The notes under the pieces were generated by a model. That model did no database searches and had not been told where the DNA came from. It worked only from the letters and a program-made list of their open reading frames with translations. A DNA stretch of 64,000 bases from Vagococcus proximus (GTDB taxonomy: Bacteria; Bacillota; Bacilli; Lactobacillales; Vagococcaceae). The translations under genes and the position numbers were made by a program. The DNA lies in the NCBI RefSeq assembly GCF_029143285.1, contig NZ_JAPDSH010000001.1:124001-188000 (forward strand), in the 5' to 3' direction. This document shows positions 12,581 through 21,044 of this stretch, piece by piece (the stretch's first letter is position 1; each line of letters starts with the position of its first letter).

Positions 12581-13391
12581 TTAATGTAATGGAAATCAGA
12601 TGAGGCTTATTATTAATTCTAAAAGGGAAACGGCTATTGCTCAAACCACGACTGACCACTAATTGAGCAGTACTATTAGGATGGTTGTAGCATCCGCTAG
12701 TGTAACGAGGAAAAGTACCTTGATGTGGTGATAAAAGACCACCTATGTAAGGAATCCGGATTTGTCCGCCATGAGCATGTCCAGAGAAGATAGCTACAAG
12801 GGGAAGTCTACTAAGGTTTTTAACATAGTCTGAGAACAATTCTGGATGATGAGCTAAAACAAAGACAGTTGGAAGTTTTTCTAGACTATCTATAAGTTCA
12901 GAATCAAGTGTTGTTACAGTGTTTTTCAGACCAACGATGCCAAATTCTTGTCCGTTATGAGTCAAAATGATGGCTTCATTTTCTAAAAGGGTAGCATGAG
13001 AGTCGTGCATAAGCTTTCGCCATTTTTGATAATTGTTACATGAGGTTTCGTGGTTTCCTTCAATAACAAAAGTAGGCGCAATTACAGCAATTTGAGTGAT
13101 AACAGTTTGAATAAGTGAGGTATCTAAGTCTTCAGTTCGGTCTATGGTGTCCCCTGTAATAAAAATAAAGTCAGGTTGAGTATCTTTAATACGTTGTATG
13201 AAAAGGTCGATATCAATTCTAAAACGTCGGAGGTGAATATCAGAAATATGGGTAATTTTAAGGTCTTCTAGGGGTGTAGGCAAGTCTTTTGTTGTTATTA
13301 TTAAGTTCTCGGTATCAAGTTGACGATTAGTCCAATATCCGTAACCGCAAAATAGAGAGATAAGTATAACAAATAATGTAATAGTAAGCAT
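12570..13391 (-). CDS. Membrane-anchored calcineurin-like metallophosphoesterase
   Basis: A predicted phosphoesterase of the YkuE/YaeI type. The N-terminal 20 residues form one hydrophobic anchor; the catalytic domain then shows the metal-binding series in order: ISDIHL, TGDTID, GNHE, a lone His block LAHHPE, and GHAHGGQ. In relatives the substrate is a membrane lipid or nucleotide; the substrate here is unknown. A TTG nine bases upstream abuts the AAAGGAG and is too close to use; the ATG at 13391 has 9-base spacing, giving 273 residues. The gene stands alone, divergent from the rimP operon and convergent with polC. Confidence 0.88.
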   Translation of the reverse strand: MLTITLFVILISLFCGYGYWTNRQLDTENLIITTKDLPTPLEDLKITHISDIHLRRFRIDIDLFIQRIKDTQPDFIFITGDTIDRTEDLDTSLIQTVITQIAVIAPTFVIEGNHETSCNNYQKWRKLMHDSHATLLENEAIILTHNGQEFGIVGLKNTVTTLDSELIDSLEKLPTVFVLAHHPELFSDYVKNLSRLPLVAIFSGHAHGGQIRIPYIGGLLSPHQGTFPRYTSGCYNHPNSTAQLVVSRGLSNSRFPFRINNKPHLISITLKRT

Positions 13392-13419
13392 AAATAACAA
13401 CTCCTTTTAATATGAGTCA

Positions 13420-13449
13420 AGTATAGTGGAGTTTAGAGTGGGCTAGCAA
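13420..13449 (-). promoter_or_regulatory. Promoter of the phosphoesterase gene
   Basis: On the minus strand, TTGCTA (13449-13444), 18-base spacer, TATACT (13425-13420). It fires away from the rimP promoter. Confidence 0.6.
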
Positions 13450-13533
13450 GAAATACTAAAGGTCTTATGGGAAATTTAAAAAGCTTAACCTTACCTTAAC
13501 TGTCACCGTAATGTAGATATAATGCATGGTAAG

Positions 13534-13562
13534 TTGAGTTTTCTGAAAACATATGCTATAAT
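13534..13562 (+). promoter_or_regulatory. Strong promoter of the rimP-nusA-infB operon
   Basis: TTGAGT (13534-13539), 17-base spacer, TATAAT (13557-13562) with an extended TGC. Transcription should start near 13569, leaving a leader of about 80 bases that contains the hairpin at 13584-13614. Confidence 0.82.
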
Positions 13563-13583
13563 ATTCCTAGATTGATACTGTCG

Positions 13584-13614
13584 AAAGAGTGAGCGCACCC
13601 CGCTCACTCTTTTT
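13584..13614 (+). terminator. Leader terminator/attenuator upstream of rimP
   Basis: AAAGAGTGAGCG, loop CACCC, CGCTCACTCTTTT followed by further T: a near-perfect intrinsic terminator between the operon promoter and the rimP ribosome site. In Bacillus subtilis the equivalent leader holds a NusA-dependent terminator through which NusA limits its own operon. The same role here is inference. Confidence 0.8.
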
Positions 13615-13651
13615 GATAGACAAGCAGATTCCCGTGAAGGAGGCGAATGAT

Positions 13652-14125
13652 TTGAGTAGTGTAGTGGAAACTGTTACAGAGGTTGTCACACCAATTTTGG
13701 AAGAGCAAAACTTTGAATTAGCAGATTTAGAATTCGTGAAGGAAGGTAAAAACTGGTTTCTAAGAGTCTTTATCGATAAACCGAATGGCATAGATATTGA
13801 AGAATGTGCCCTAGTTAGTGAAAAACTTAGTGATGCAATGGACCTTATGGATCCGGATCCAATCCCACAAGCATACTTCTTAGAAGTATCGTCACCTGGA
13901 GCGGAACGTCCACTTAAAAAAGAATCAGATTATGAAAATGCTCTAGGAGAGTACATTCATATTTCATTATATTCTATGGTGGAAAAAGACAAACAATTCG
14001 AAGGGACGTTGAAAGAATTAACACCTGAGACGTTAACCTTAACAGTAAAAATAAAAACTAGAGTTAAAGACATCACTTTCGACCGTAGCAATATTGCTAA
14101 GGCAAGACTAGCGATTCAGTTTTAA
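13652..14125 (+). CDS. rimP: Ribosome maturation factor RimP
   Basis: Assists 30S subunit maturation. The family core is visible: [21 protein letters not shown], then [16 protein letters not shown] in the N-terminal domain, followed by an SH3-like C-terminal domain. The open frame extends upstream to a GTG at 13589, but that codon lies inside the leader terminator hairpin. AAGGAGG at 13637-13643 points to TTG at 13652, which gives 157 residues, the normal RimP length. A TTG start may keep output low relative to nusA 32 bases downstream. Confidence 0.92.
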   Translation: MSSVVETVTEVVTPILEEQNFELADLEFVKEGKNWFLRVFIDKPNGIDIEECALVSEKLSDAMDLMDPDPIPQAYFLEVSSPGAERPLKKESDYENALGEYIHISLYSMVEKDKQFEGTLKELTPETLTLTVKIKTRVKDITFDRSNIAKARLAIQF

Positions 14126-14157
14126 CCAGCATAAAGATAACGGAGGCTAAGTAAAAG

Positions 14158-15333
14158 ATGAGTAAAGAAATGTTAAATGCTTTGGATGCATTGGAAGTTG
14201 AAAAAGGCATTTCAAAAGAGATAGTGATTGAAGCATTAGAAGCAGCGTTAGTATCTGCCTACAAACGTCACTATGGACAAGCACAAAACGTTGAAGTTGA
14301 ATTCGATTCAAAAAAAGGTAACATTCATGTCTATGCTGTAAAAGAAATTACAGAAGAAGTGATGGATTCACAATTAGAAGTGAGTTTAGATGAAGCCTTA
14401 AAATTAAATGGTGCCTATGAATTAGGTGATACAGTTCGTTTTGAAGTAACACCAAAAGATTTTGGACGTATTGCTGCACAAACAGCAAAACAAGTTATTT
14501 TACAACGTGTTCGTGAAGCTGAAAGAACAATCATTTATAACGAATTCAGTGCTTATGAAAATGAAATCATGCAAGGAATTGTTGAAAGACAAGACCATCG
14601 TTATATTTATGTAAATCTAGGTAAAATTGAAGCGGTATTATCTCGCCAAGATCAAATTCCTAACGAAGTTTATCAACCACATGACCGTATCAAAGTTTAC
14701 GTATCTAAAGTTGAAAATACCTCAAAAGGCCCACAAGTATTTGTTAGCCGTAGTCATCCAGACTTATTAAAACGTCTATTCGAACAAGAAATTCCAGAAG
14801 TTTATGATGGAATTGTTGAAATCGTAAGCGTGGCTCGTGAAGCTGGCGACCGTGCTAAAGTTTCAGTGCGTTCTCAAGATGAAAACGTTGATCCTGTCGG
14901 AACATGTGTCGGTCAAAAAGGTCAACGTGTTCAAGCGATTGTTAATGAGTTAAAAGGTGAAAATATGGATATTGTTGAGTGGAATGAAGACCCAGCAGTA
15001 TACATTGCAAATGCCTTAAACCCTGCACAAGTCGTTGAAGTAACATTTGATGAGAGTGGTAAAGCATGTACGGTAGTGGTTCCTGATTATCAATTATCAT
15101 TAGCGATTGGTAAACGTGGTCAAAATGCCCGTTTAGCAGCTAAATTAACAAACTTAAAAGTAGATATTAAATCTGAAACTGATATGGCAGCGATTCGTGA
15201 ACAACAAGCAGCAATGCCTGTTGAAGAAGAAGTGACTGTTGAAGAACCAGTTGAAGTAGTAACTGCTGAAGAAGTTGTAGAAGAAATCGTAACGGAAGAC
15301 GTTACAGAAGAAGTTTCTTCAAACGAAGAGTAG
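14158..15333 (+). CDS. nusA: Transcription termination/antitermination factor NusA
   Basis: RNA polymerase-binding factor controlling pausing, termination and antitermination. Domains over 391 residues: N-terminal polymerase-binding domain (1-125), S1 RNA-binding domain (about 135-200, GIVERQDHRYIYVNLG), and two KH domains (about 230-345, with GTCVGQKGQRVQAI and SLAIGKRGQNARLAA). The last 45 residues are an acidic Glu/Val-rich tail, without the extra AR repeats of proteobacteria. It probably regulates its own operon through the leader hairpin. Confidence 0.97.
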   Translation: MSKEMLNALDALEVEKGISKEIVIEALEAALVSAYKRHYGQAQNVEVEFDSKKGNIHVYAVKEITEEVMDSQLEVSLDEALKLNGAYELGDTVRFEVTPKDFGRIAAQTAKQVILQRVREAERTIIYNEFSAYENEIMQGIVERQDHRYIYVNLGKIEAVLSRQDQIPNEVYQPHDRIKVYVSKVENTSKGPQVFVSRSHPDLLKRLFEQEIPEVYDGIVEIVSVAREAGDRAKVSVRSQDENVDPVGTCVGQKGQRVQAIVNELKGENMDIVEWNEDPAVYIANALNPAQVVEVTFDESGKACTVVVPDYQLSLAIGKRGQNARLAAKLTNLKVDIKSETDMAAIREQQAAMPVEEEVTVEEPVEVVTAEEVVEEIVTEDVTEEVSSNEE

Positions 15334-15352
15334 AAAATAGGAGGCGATAGAG

Positions 15353-15652
15353 ATGAAACAACGTAAAATTCCTTTAAGAAAATGTGTTGTATCAGGCGAC
15401 ATGAAGTCTAAAAAAGAAATGATTCGTATTGTACGTTCTAAGGAAGGTGTTGTATCCATTGATCCTAGTGGAAAAATGCCAGGCCGAGGCGCATACATTT
15501 CTATTGAGCCGACTATTGTCCAAAAAGCTTGGGACAAACGCATTTTAGATCGTTCTTTAAATGCGACGATGACTGATGAATTTTATCAGGAATTATTAGA
15601 TTACGTCAGTCATCAAAAAGCGAGACAGGAATTATTCGGAAATGACAAATAA
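15353..15652 (+). CDS. rnpM: YlxR family protein (RnpM, RNase P modulator)
   Basis: Small basic protein of the YlxR family, always between nusA and infB in Firmicutes; its Bacillus homologue binds and modulates RNase P RNA. Seen: IPLRKCVVSGDMKSKKEMIR at the N-terminus and GKMPGRGAYIS in the middle, both family signatures. AGGAGG precedes the ATG. The last 11 bases overlap the start of the next gene, so translation is coupled. Confidence 0.92.
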   Translation: MKQRKIPLRKCVVSGDMKSKKEMIRIVRSKEGVVSIDPSGKMPGRGAYISIEPTIVQKAWDKRILDRSLNATMTDEFYQELLDYVSHQKARQELFGNDK

Positions 15653-15947
15653 CGAAAAAGCATTAAATCTTTTAGGTATGGCGATGAGAGCGGGCCGTTT
15701 AGTGTCAGGAGAAGAATTGACATTAGCGGATATTCGTAATCAACAAGCTAAACTAGTATTCGTGGCAAATGATGCAAGTGACAATACCATAAAAAAAATT
15801 AAAGATAAGGGAACTTTTTATAACGTCCCTGTTATAAATGAGTTTTCACAAGTGGAACTGAGTGCTGCCATTGGCCGTAGTCGTATGATTATCGGTGTAT
15901 GTGATAGTGGCTTTGCCAAGAAGTTCCAGGAGTTGTTATCAAAATAG
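15642..15947 (+). CDS. ylxQ: L7Ae-family RNA-binding protein YlxQ
   Basis: A 101-residue L7Ae/L30e-fold protein, presumed to bind kink-turn RNA. The family pattern is visible: LLGMAMRAGRLVSGEE at the N-terminus, AKLVFVANDASDNT, and a C-terminal half ending with IIGVCDSGFAKKFQEL. The start codon lies inside the rnpM end and only 12 bases separate its stop from infB, as in other nusA operons. Its biological role is not settled. Confidence 0.9.
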   Translation: MTNNEKALNLLGMAMRAGRLVSGEELTLADIRNQQAKLVFVANDASDNTIKKIKDKGTFYNVPVINEFSQVELSAAIGRSRMIIGVCDSGFAKKFQELLSK

Positions 15948-15959
15948 GAGGGTGATTGC

Positions 15960-18515
15960 ATGGGTAAAAAAAGAATTTATGAATTAGCTAAAGAATTAGA
16001 TCAATCAAGTAAAGTTGTGGTTGATAAGGCTCATTCACTTGGTATGGATGTTAAGAACCATATGGGTTCAATTAGCGGCGACCAAGAAAAAGAACTAAGA
16101 CGTGCATTCGGCGGAAAAGCTAAACCAGCTACTACGCAACCAGTCCAGTCTAACAAAGCAACAACTGGCAATAAATCTGAGGTTAAACAACCTCATGCTT
16201 CAAAAAATACAGATCAAAGAAAAGGAAGTACAAAGGCACCAGCAAAACCAGCGCAACAACGTGCCAATACACAAAACTCTATGACAAATAAACCAACTAA
16301 TTCTTCCGCTCAAGGAAAAACAAGCCGTCCACAAGGACAAAACAATACAAATAACAAACGTCCACAAGGGCAAAATAACACAAATAGCCGTCCGCAAGGT
16401 CAAGCTAATACAAACAACCGTCCTCAAGGACAAAACAACACAAATAGCCGTCCGCAAGGTCAAGCTAATACGAACAATCGTCCACAAGGGCAAAACAACA
16501 CAAATAGCCGTCCGCAAGGTCAAGCTAATACAAACAATCGTCCGCAAGGTCAAGCCAATACAAACAACCGTCCACAAGGTCAAGGAAATACTCAAGGCGG
16601 TCAAGGTAGCAGCTATCAAGGACGTAATAACAATAACTATCGTGGTGGTGGCCAAGGTGGCTACAACAATAACCGCAATCGTTATAAAAAAGGACGCAAG
16701 AAACAATATCCAGCGTCAAATAAACCTGCTGTTCCAGCACGTAAATTTAAAGAATTACCAGAAGTTTTAGTTTATACAGAAGGTATGAACGTTGCAGAAA
16801 TTTCTAAAAAAATCTACCGTGAGCCAGCTGAAATCATCAAAAAATTATTCATGATGGGTGTTATGGTTAACCAAAACCAAGCACTAGATAAAGAGACAAT
16901 TGAATTATTAGCTGTTGATTATGGTATGGAAGCAGAAGAAAAAGTAGCGGTTGACGTTGCTGATATCGATAAATTCTTCGAACCAGAAGCTTTAGTAGAA
17001 GAAAACTTAGCAACACGCCCACCAGTTGTAACTATCATGGGTCACGTCGATCATGGTAAAACAACATTACTTGATACATTACGTAACACAAAAGTTACTG
17101 ATGGCGAAGCAGGTGGAATCACTCAGCATATCGGTGCTTACCAAATTCAAGTAGACGGTAAAACAATTACATTCTTAGATACTCCAGGACATGCGGCTTT
17201 CACAAGCATGCGTGCACGTGGTGCGAGTGTTACTGATATTACAATCTTAGTAGTAGCAGCTGATGATGGTGTTATGCCACAAACAATCGAAGCAATTAAC
17301 CATGCGAAAGCGGCAGATGTGCCAATTATCGTAGCAGTTAATAAGATTGATAAACCAGGTGCTAACCCTGAAAATGTTATTGGACAATTAAGTGAACACG
17401 GTCTTATTCCAGAAGCTTGGGGTGGGGATACAATTTTTGTTGAAATCTCAGCAAAACATAACACTAATATTGAAGAATTATTAGAAAATATTCTATTAAT
17501 TTCTGAAGTTCAAGAATTAAAAGCAGATCCAACTCAACGTGCTATCGGTAGTGTTATCGAAGCTCGTTTAGATAAAGGTAAAGGTCCTGTTGCAACATTG
17601 TTAGTTCAACAAGGAACATTACGTGTAGGAGATCCTATCGTAGTAGGTAATACTTTCGGACGTGTTCGTACGATGACAAATGATATTGGTCGTCGTGATA
17701 AAGAAGCTGGCCCAGCTACACCAGTAGAAATCACTGGTCTTAATGATGTTCCTCAAGCAGGCGATCGTTTTGTTGTCTTTGAAGATGAGAAAACAGCTCG
17801 TCAAGCAGGGGAAGAAAGAGCAAGCCGTGCTTTATTAGAACAACGTAATACAAACACTGTTGTAACATTGGACAACTTATTTGATAGCTTGAAAGATGGC
17901 GAAATCAAAGATGTTAATGTTATCATCAAAGCTGACGTTCAAGGTACTGCAGAAGCTTTAGCTGCAAGTTTACAAAAAATTGAAGTTGAAGGCGTACGTG
18001 TTAAGATTGTCCATTCAGCAGTTGGTGCGATTACTGAGAGTGACGTAACATTAGCTCAAGCAAGTGGTGCGATTGTTGTTGGATTTAACGTTCGTCCAAC
18101 AATTCAAGCGCGTCAACAAGCAGAGCAAGATGAAGTAGATATTCGTTTACACAGTATTATCTATAACGTTATCGATGAAATCGAAACAGCAATGAACGGT
18201 TTATTAGAACCTGAATTTGAAGAAAAAATTACAGGTCAAATGTTAATCCGTGAAACATATACAGTATCAAAAGTTGGAACAATTGCAGGGTGTTATGTAA
18301 CTGATGGTTCAATCAAACGTGATTGTGGCGTTCGTTTAATTCGTGATAACATTGTTATCTTCGAAGGTAAACTAGCAAGCTTGAAACGTTTCAAAGATGA
18401 TGCTAAAGAAGTTAAAATGGGATTTGAATGTGGTGCGATGATCGAAGACTACAATGATATCAAAGTTGATGATGTGATTGAAGGATTTGAAATGGTCGAA
18501 ATCAAAAGAAAATAA
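15960..18515 (+). CDS. infB: Translation initiation factor IF-2
   Basis: GTPase that brings initiator fMet-tRNA to the 30S subunit and promotes subunit joining. Over 851 residues: an IF2N domain ([16 protein letters not shown], residues 3-50), a long low-complexity linker (about 50-260) with nine Arg-Pro-Gln-Gly-Gln repeats, a second IF2N domain, then the G domain with GHVDHGKTT (about 361), DTPGHAAF and NKIDKPG, followed by domains II-IV. AGGAGGGTGA precedes the ATG. It follows ylxQ directly; rbfA comes next, with no ylxP between them. Confidence 0.97.
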   Translation: MGKKRIYELAKELDQSSKVVVDKAHSLGMDVKNHMGSISGDQEKELRRAFGGKAKPATTQPVQSNKATTGNKSEVKQPHASKNTDQRKGSTKAPAKPAQQRANTQNSMTNKPTNSSAQGKTSRPQGQNNTNNKRPQGQNNTNSRPQGQANTNNRPQGQNNTNSRPQGQANTNNRPQGQNNTNSRPQGQANTNNRPQGQANTNNRPQGQGNTQGGQGSSYQGRNNNNYRGGGQGGYNNNRNRYKKGRKKQYPASNKPAVPARKFKELPEVLVYTEGMNVAEISKKIYREPAEIIKKLFMMGVMVNQNQALDKETIELLAVDYGMEAEEKVAVDVADIDKFFEPEALVEENLATRPPVVTIMGHVDHGKTTLLDTLRNTKVTDGEAGGITQHIGAYQIQVDGKTITFLDTPGHAAFTSMRARGASVTDITILVVAADDGVMPQTIEAINHAKAADVPIIVAVNKIDKPGANPENVIGQLSEHGLIPEAWGGDTIFVEISAKHNTNIEELLENILLISEVQELKADPTQRAIGSVIEARLDKGKGPVATLLVQQGTLRVGDPIVVGNTFGRVRTMTNDIGRRDKEAGPATPVEITGLNDVPQAGDRFVVFEDEKTARQAGEERASRALLEQRNTNTVVTLDNLFDSLKDGEIKDVNVIIKADVQGTAEALAASLQKIEVEGVRVKIVHSAVGAITESDVTLAQASGAIVVGFNVRPTIQARQQAEQDEVDIRLHSIIYNVIDEIETAMNGLLEPEFEEKITGQMLIRETYTVSKVGTIAGCYVTDGSIKRDCGVRLIRDNIVIFEGKLASLKRFKDDAKEVKMGFECGAMIEDYNDIKVDDVIEGFEMVEIKRK
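16326..16598 (+). repeat. In-frame 30-base tandem repeat inside infB
   Basis: Nine units that each encode Arg-Pro-Gln-Gly-Gln followed by Asn/Ala-Asn-Thr-Asn-Ser/Asn. The first spacing is 33 bases (an extra Lys) and then the period is exactly 30 bases from 16359 to 16569. Units alternate between NNTNS and ANTNN forms, which suggests growth by duplication of 60-base pairs. It lies in the disordered linker before the second IF2N domain. Confidence 0.93.
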
Positions 18516-18542
18516 GTCCTAAGAAAGAAATGAGGGAGTTTC

Positions 18543-18893
18543 ATGGCTAAATTTCGTGATAGACGAGTCGGTCAAGAAGTTCAACGTGAAGTCAATGATA
18601 TTCTTCAAAAACGTGTACGTGACCCACGCGTCCAAGACGTAACGATTACAGATGTGCGTGTGACAGGTGATTTACAACAAGCGACTATTTATTATAGTAT
18701 CCTCTCTGATAAAGCTTCTGATATGCAGAAAGCTCAAAAAGGATTAGATAAAGCGACTGGTTTAATTCGTAAAGAATTAGGCCAACGCTTACGTATCTAT
18801 AAAACGCCTGAATTAATTTTTGAGCGTGATGAATCAGTTGCTTACGGTAACAGAATTGATGAATTGATTCGCAATTTGAACAAAAATGATTAA
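18543..18893 (+). CDS. rbfA: Ribosome-binding factor A
   Basis: KH-fold protein needed for late 30S maturation and 16S rRNA 5'-end processing. The 116 residues are typical. Visible family blocks: [42 protein letters not shown] and [19 protein letters not shown] ending in [17 protein letters not shown] precedes the ATG. It is the last gene of the nusA-infB operon. Confidence 0.96.
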   Translation: MAKFRDRRVGQEVQREVNDILQKRVRDPRVQDVTITDVRVTGDLQQATIYYSILSDKASDMQKAQKGLDKATGLIRKELGQRLRIYKTPELIFERDESVAYGNRIDELIRNLNKND

Positions 18894-18931
18894 TAAAAAA
18901 CCAACCTAGTCATAACTAGGTTGGTTTTTTT
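18894..18931 (+). terminator. Intrinsic terminator after rbfA
   Basis: AAAAAACCAACCTAGT, loop CAT, AACTAGGTTGGTTTTTT. It ends the rimP-rbfA operon. Confidence 0.9.
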
Positions 18932-18976
18932 GTTGAGTAAGAAAAAGCGAGAAAGTCAGTAATAAGGCGAATAATA

Positions 18977-18985
18977 TGCTATAAT
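18977..18985 (+). promoter_or_regulatory. Extended -10 promoter of truB-ribF
   Basis: TGC-TATAAT with TATAAT at 18980-18985, 33 bases before truB. No clear -35 at 17 bases. Confidence 0.55.
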
Positions 18986-19018
18986 AAACGGGTTATTAGA
19001 AAAAAGTGAGGTAACGAC

Positions 19019-19936
19019 ATGGACGGAATATTACCATTATGGAAAGAACGTGGCATGACGAGTCATGATTGCGTATTTAAATTAAGAAAAATACTAAGAA
19101 CTAAAAAAGTGGGACATGGCGGAACGCTAGACCCTGATGTTGATGGTGTATTACCGATTTGTATCGGAAAAGGCACTAAAATTATTGAATATATTCAAGA
19201 CAGTGGTAAAACATATATTGGCGAAATTACATTAGGCTATTCGACAACAACTGAAGATGCGAGTGGTGAGATTGTTGACCGCCAAGATGCACCAATGGAT
19301 TTGACGACAGAAGAGATAGACAAAGCTATGGCAGAAATGGTAGGAACAATTACTCAAGTTCCGCCGATGTATTCAGCTGTTAAAGTAAATGGTAAACGTC
19401 TTTATGAGTATGCAAGAGAAGGATTAGAAGTAGAGCGTCCAGAGAGAAAAGCAGTAATCGAGTATTTTAATCGTACAACTGAACCTGTATTTAATGAAGA
19501 AGAAAAAACAGTGTCATGGCGTTTTGAAGTAGGGTGCGGTAAAGGGACTTATGTCAGAACGTTGTCAGTCGATACGGGTCTTAAATTAGGTGTACCTGCT
19601 CATATGTCTGACTTAACTCGTATTGGTAGTGGTGGATTTAAGGCGGCTGATTGTTTAACGTTAGCTCAAGTGGCAGAAAAAATGGAACAAGAAGAGAAAG
19701 ACTTCTTACAACCTATTGAAAAAGCGATGACGATTATGCAGCGATTGGATTTAACAGGTCAACAGTATTCAGTTGTAAAAAATGGTGGCTTCTTGATGAA
19801 ATCAACATTACCAGATAATTTAGATTACAGTGACTTGATCGCAGTGCACTATAATAATTTGCTAGTAAGTATTTATGGGGAACACCCAAATAAAAAAGAA
19901 GTGATTAAACCAATAAAAGTATTACGAAATGAGTAA
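19019..19936 (+). CDS. truB: tRNA pseudouridine(55) synthase
   Basis: Makes the universal pseudouridine at position 55 of the tRNA T-loop. The catalytic block GHGGTLDPDVDGVLPICIG, holding the active-site Asp, is at about residues 34-52; the second block VPPMYSAVKVNGKRLYEYAR follows at about 117-136, and CGKGTYVRTLSVDTG near 180. The 305 residues fit the family. A GAGGT site precedes the ATG. It is followed by ribF after 19 bases, a common Firmicute pair. Confidence 0.95.
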   Translation: MDGILPLWKERGMTSHDCVFKLRKILRTKKVGHGGTLDPDVDGVLPICIGKGTKIIEYIQDSGKTYIGEITLGYSTTTEDASGEIVDRQDAPMDLTTEEIDKAMAEMVGTITQVPPMYSAVKVNGKRLYEYAREGLEVERPERKAVIEYFNRTTEPVFNEEEKTVSWRFEVGCGKGTYVRTLSVDTGLKLGVPAHMSDLTRIGSGGFKAADCLTLAQVAEKMEQEEKDFLQPIEKAMTIMQRLDLTGQQYSVVKNGGFLMKSTLPDNLDYSDLIAVHYNNLLVSIYGEHPNKKEVIKPIKVLRNE

Positions 19937-19955
19937 TTAAAGGGAGTCGTTTGAC

Positions 19956-20897
19956 GTGGAAATAATTGAAATTCATCATCCGTATAATGAGAGCCAATTA
20001 CCAAAAGAAGAGGTCGTATTAGTTTTGGGCTTCTTCGACGGTGTTCATCGTGGCCATCAGGCCGTTATTAATCGTGGTAAAGAGGAAGCGAAAGCTAAAG
20101 GGTTAAAGCTTGCTGTTATGACATTTAATCAGCATCCCTCAATTGTTTTTCAAAAAATTGACCCTACAACGATGACTTATTTAACAACAGTTGAACAAAA
20201 AGCAAACCATATGGAAAAATTAGGTGTTGATATTTTATATGTGATTGAATTTACATCATCATTTGCAAGTCTAAGTCCACAAGCATTTGTTGACCAGTAT
20301 ATGGTTGGCTTACATGCTAAAAGTGTCGTAGCAGGCTTTGATTACACATATGGACCACGTGATATTGCGACTATGGCTAACTTACCTAACTATACGCAAG
20401 ATAGGTTAGACGTGATTACAGTACCTAAATTAGAAGACCATGATGTTAAGGTGAGTTCTACAGAAATAAGAGACTTTTTAGCCGCAGGAGATATGGAAAA
20501 AGCCACTGAATTTTTAGGCTATATCTATAGTATTGAAGGAACAGTGGTTCACGGTGATGCGCGTGGTAGAACATTAGGTTTCCCAACTGCTAATATAAAG
20601 GTATCTCATCTTACTCGTCTACCTCGTAAAGGCGTTTATGCAGTAAAAATAAAAGTAGCAAATAAATGGCATGAAGGAATGGCTCAAATTGGTCGAAATA
20701 TTACCTTTGAACCTGGACGTGATATTACAGTTGAAGTAAATATTTTAGATTTTAATCAAGATATTTACGGTGAGCAGGTAGCTGTCGAATGGTACCATTA
20801 TCTTCGTGATGAAATCAAATTTGATGGAGTTGAGGGTTTGATTAAGCAACTTAATCAAGATAAAGTTGATACAGCTGAGTATTTCTCCACTCTTTAA
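19956..20897 (+). CDS. ribF: Bifunctional riboflavin kinase / FAD synthetase
   Basis: Converts riboflavin to FMN and then FAD. The N-terminal nucleotidyltransferase half shows GFFDGVHRGHQAVI (about residues 25-38) and a later SSTEIRDFL; the C-terminal flavokinase half (about 180-310) carries GRTLGFPTANI and RKGVYAVKI. The start is GTG behind GGGAG. The gene shares the truB promoter and ends at a terminator. Confidence 0.95.
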   Translation: MEIIEIHHPYNESQLPKEEVVLVLGFFDGVHRGHQAVINRGKEEAKAKGLKLAVMTFNQHPSIVFQKIDPTTMTYLTTVEQKANHMEKLGVDILYVIEFTSSFASLSPQAFVDQYMVGLHAKSVVAGFDYTYGPRDIATMANLPNYTQDRLDVITVPKLEDHDVKVSSTEIRDFLAAGDMEKATEFLGYIYSIEGTVVHGDARGRTLGFPTANIKVSHLTRLPRKGVYAVKIKVANKWHEGMAQIGRNITFEPGRDITVEVNILDFNQDIYGEQVAVEWYHYLRDEIKFDGVEGLIKQLNQDKVDTAEYFSTL

Positions 20898-20901
20898 TAG
20901 T

Positions 20902-20937
20902 AAAAGCATGAAGCTATCTTAAGTTTCATGCTTTTTT
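20902..20937 (+). terminator. Intrinsic terminator after ribF
   Basis: AAAGCATGAA pairs with TTTCATGCTTT around an 11-base loop, followed by T-run. Confidence 0.85.
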
Positions 20938-21044
20938 GTTGTTATAAAATAAACGACATCAGGAGCGCTCTTATGGAAAATATGTTATTCTAATAAGATA
21001 GGATAGAGTAATTAAACTCTAGAGTGAAAAGGAGATAAGTGCGT

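Noticed and set aside
16200-16706. Open antisense frame of 168 codons opposite infB
   Set aside because: It mirrors the repetitive linker of infB, giving a repetitive Leu/Thr/Val-rich peptide with no ribosome site; the frame is open only because the repeat unit contains no stop in that register.
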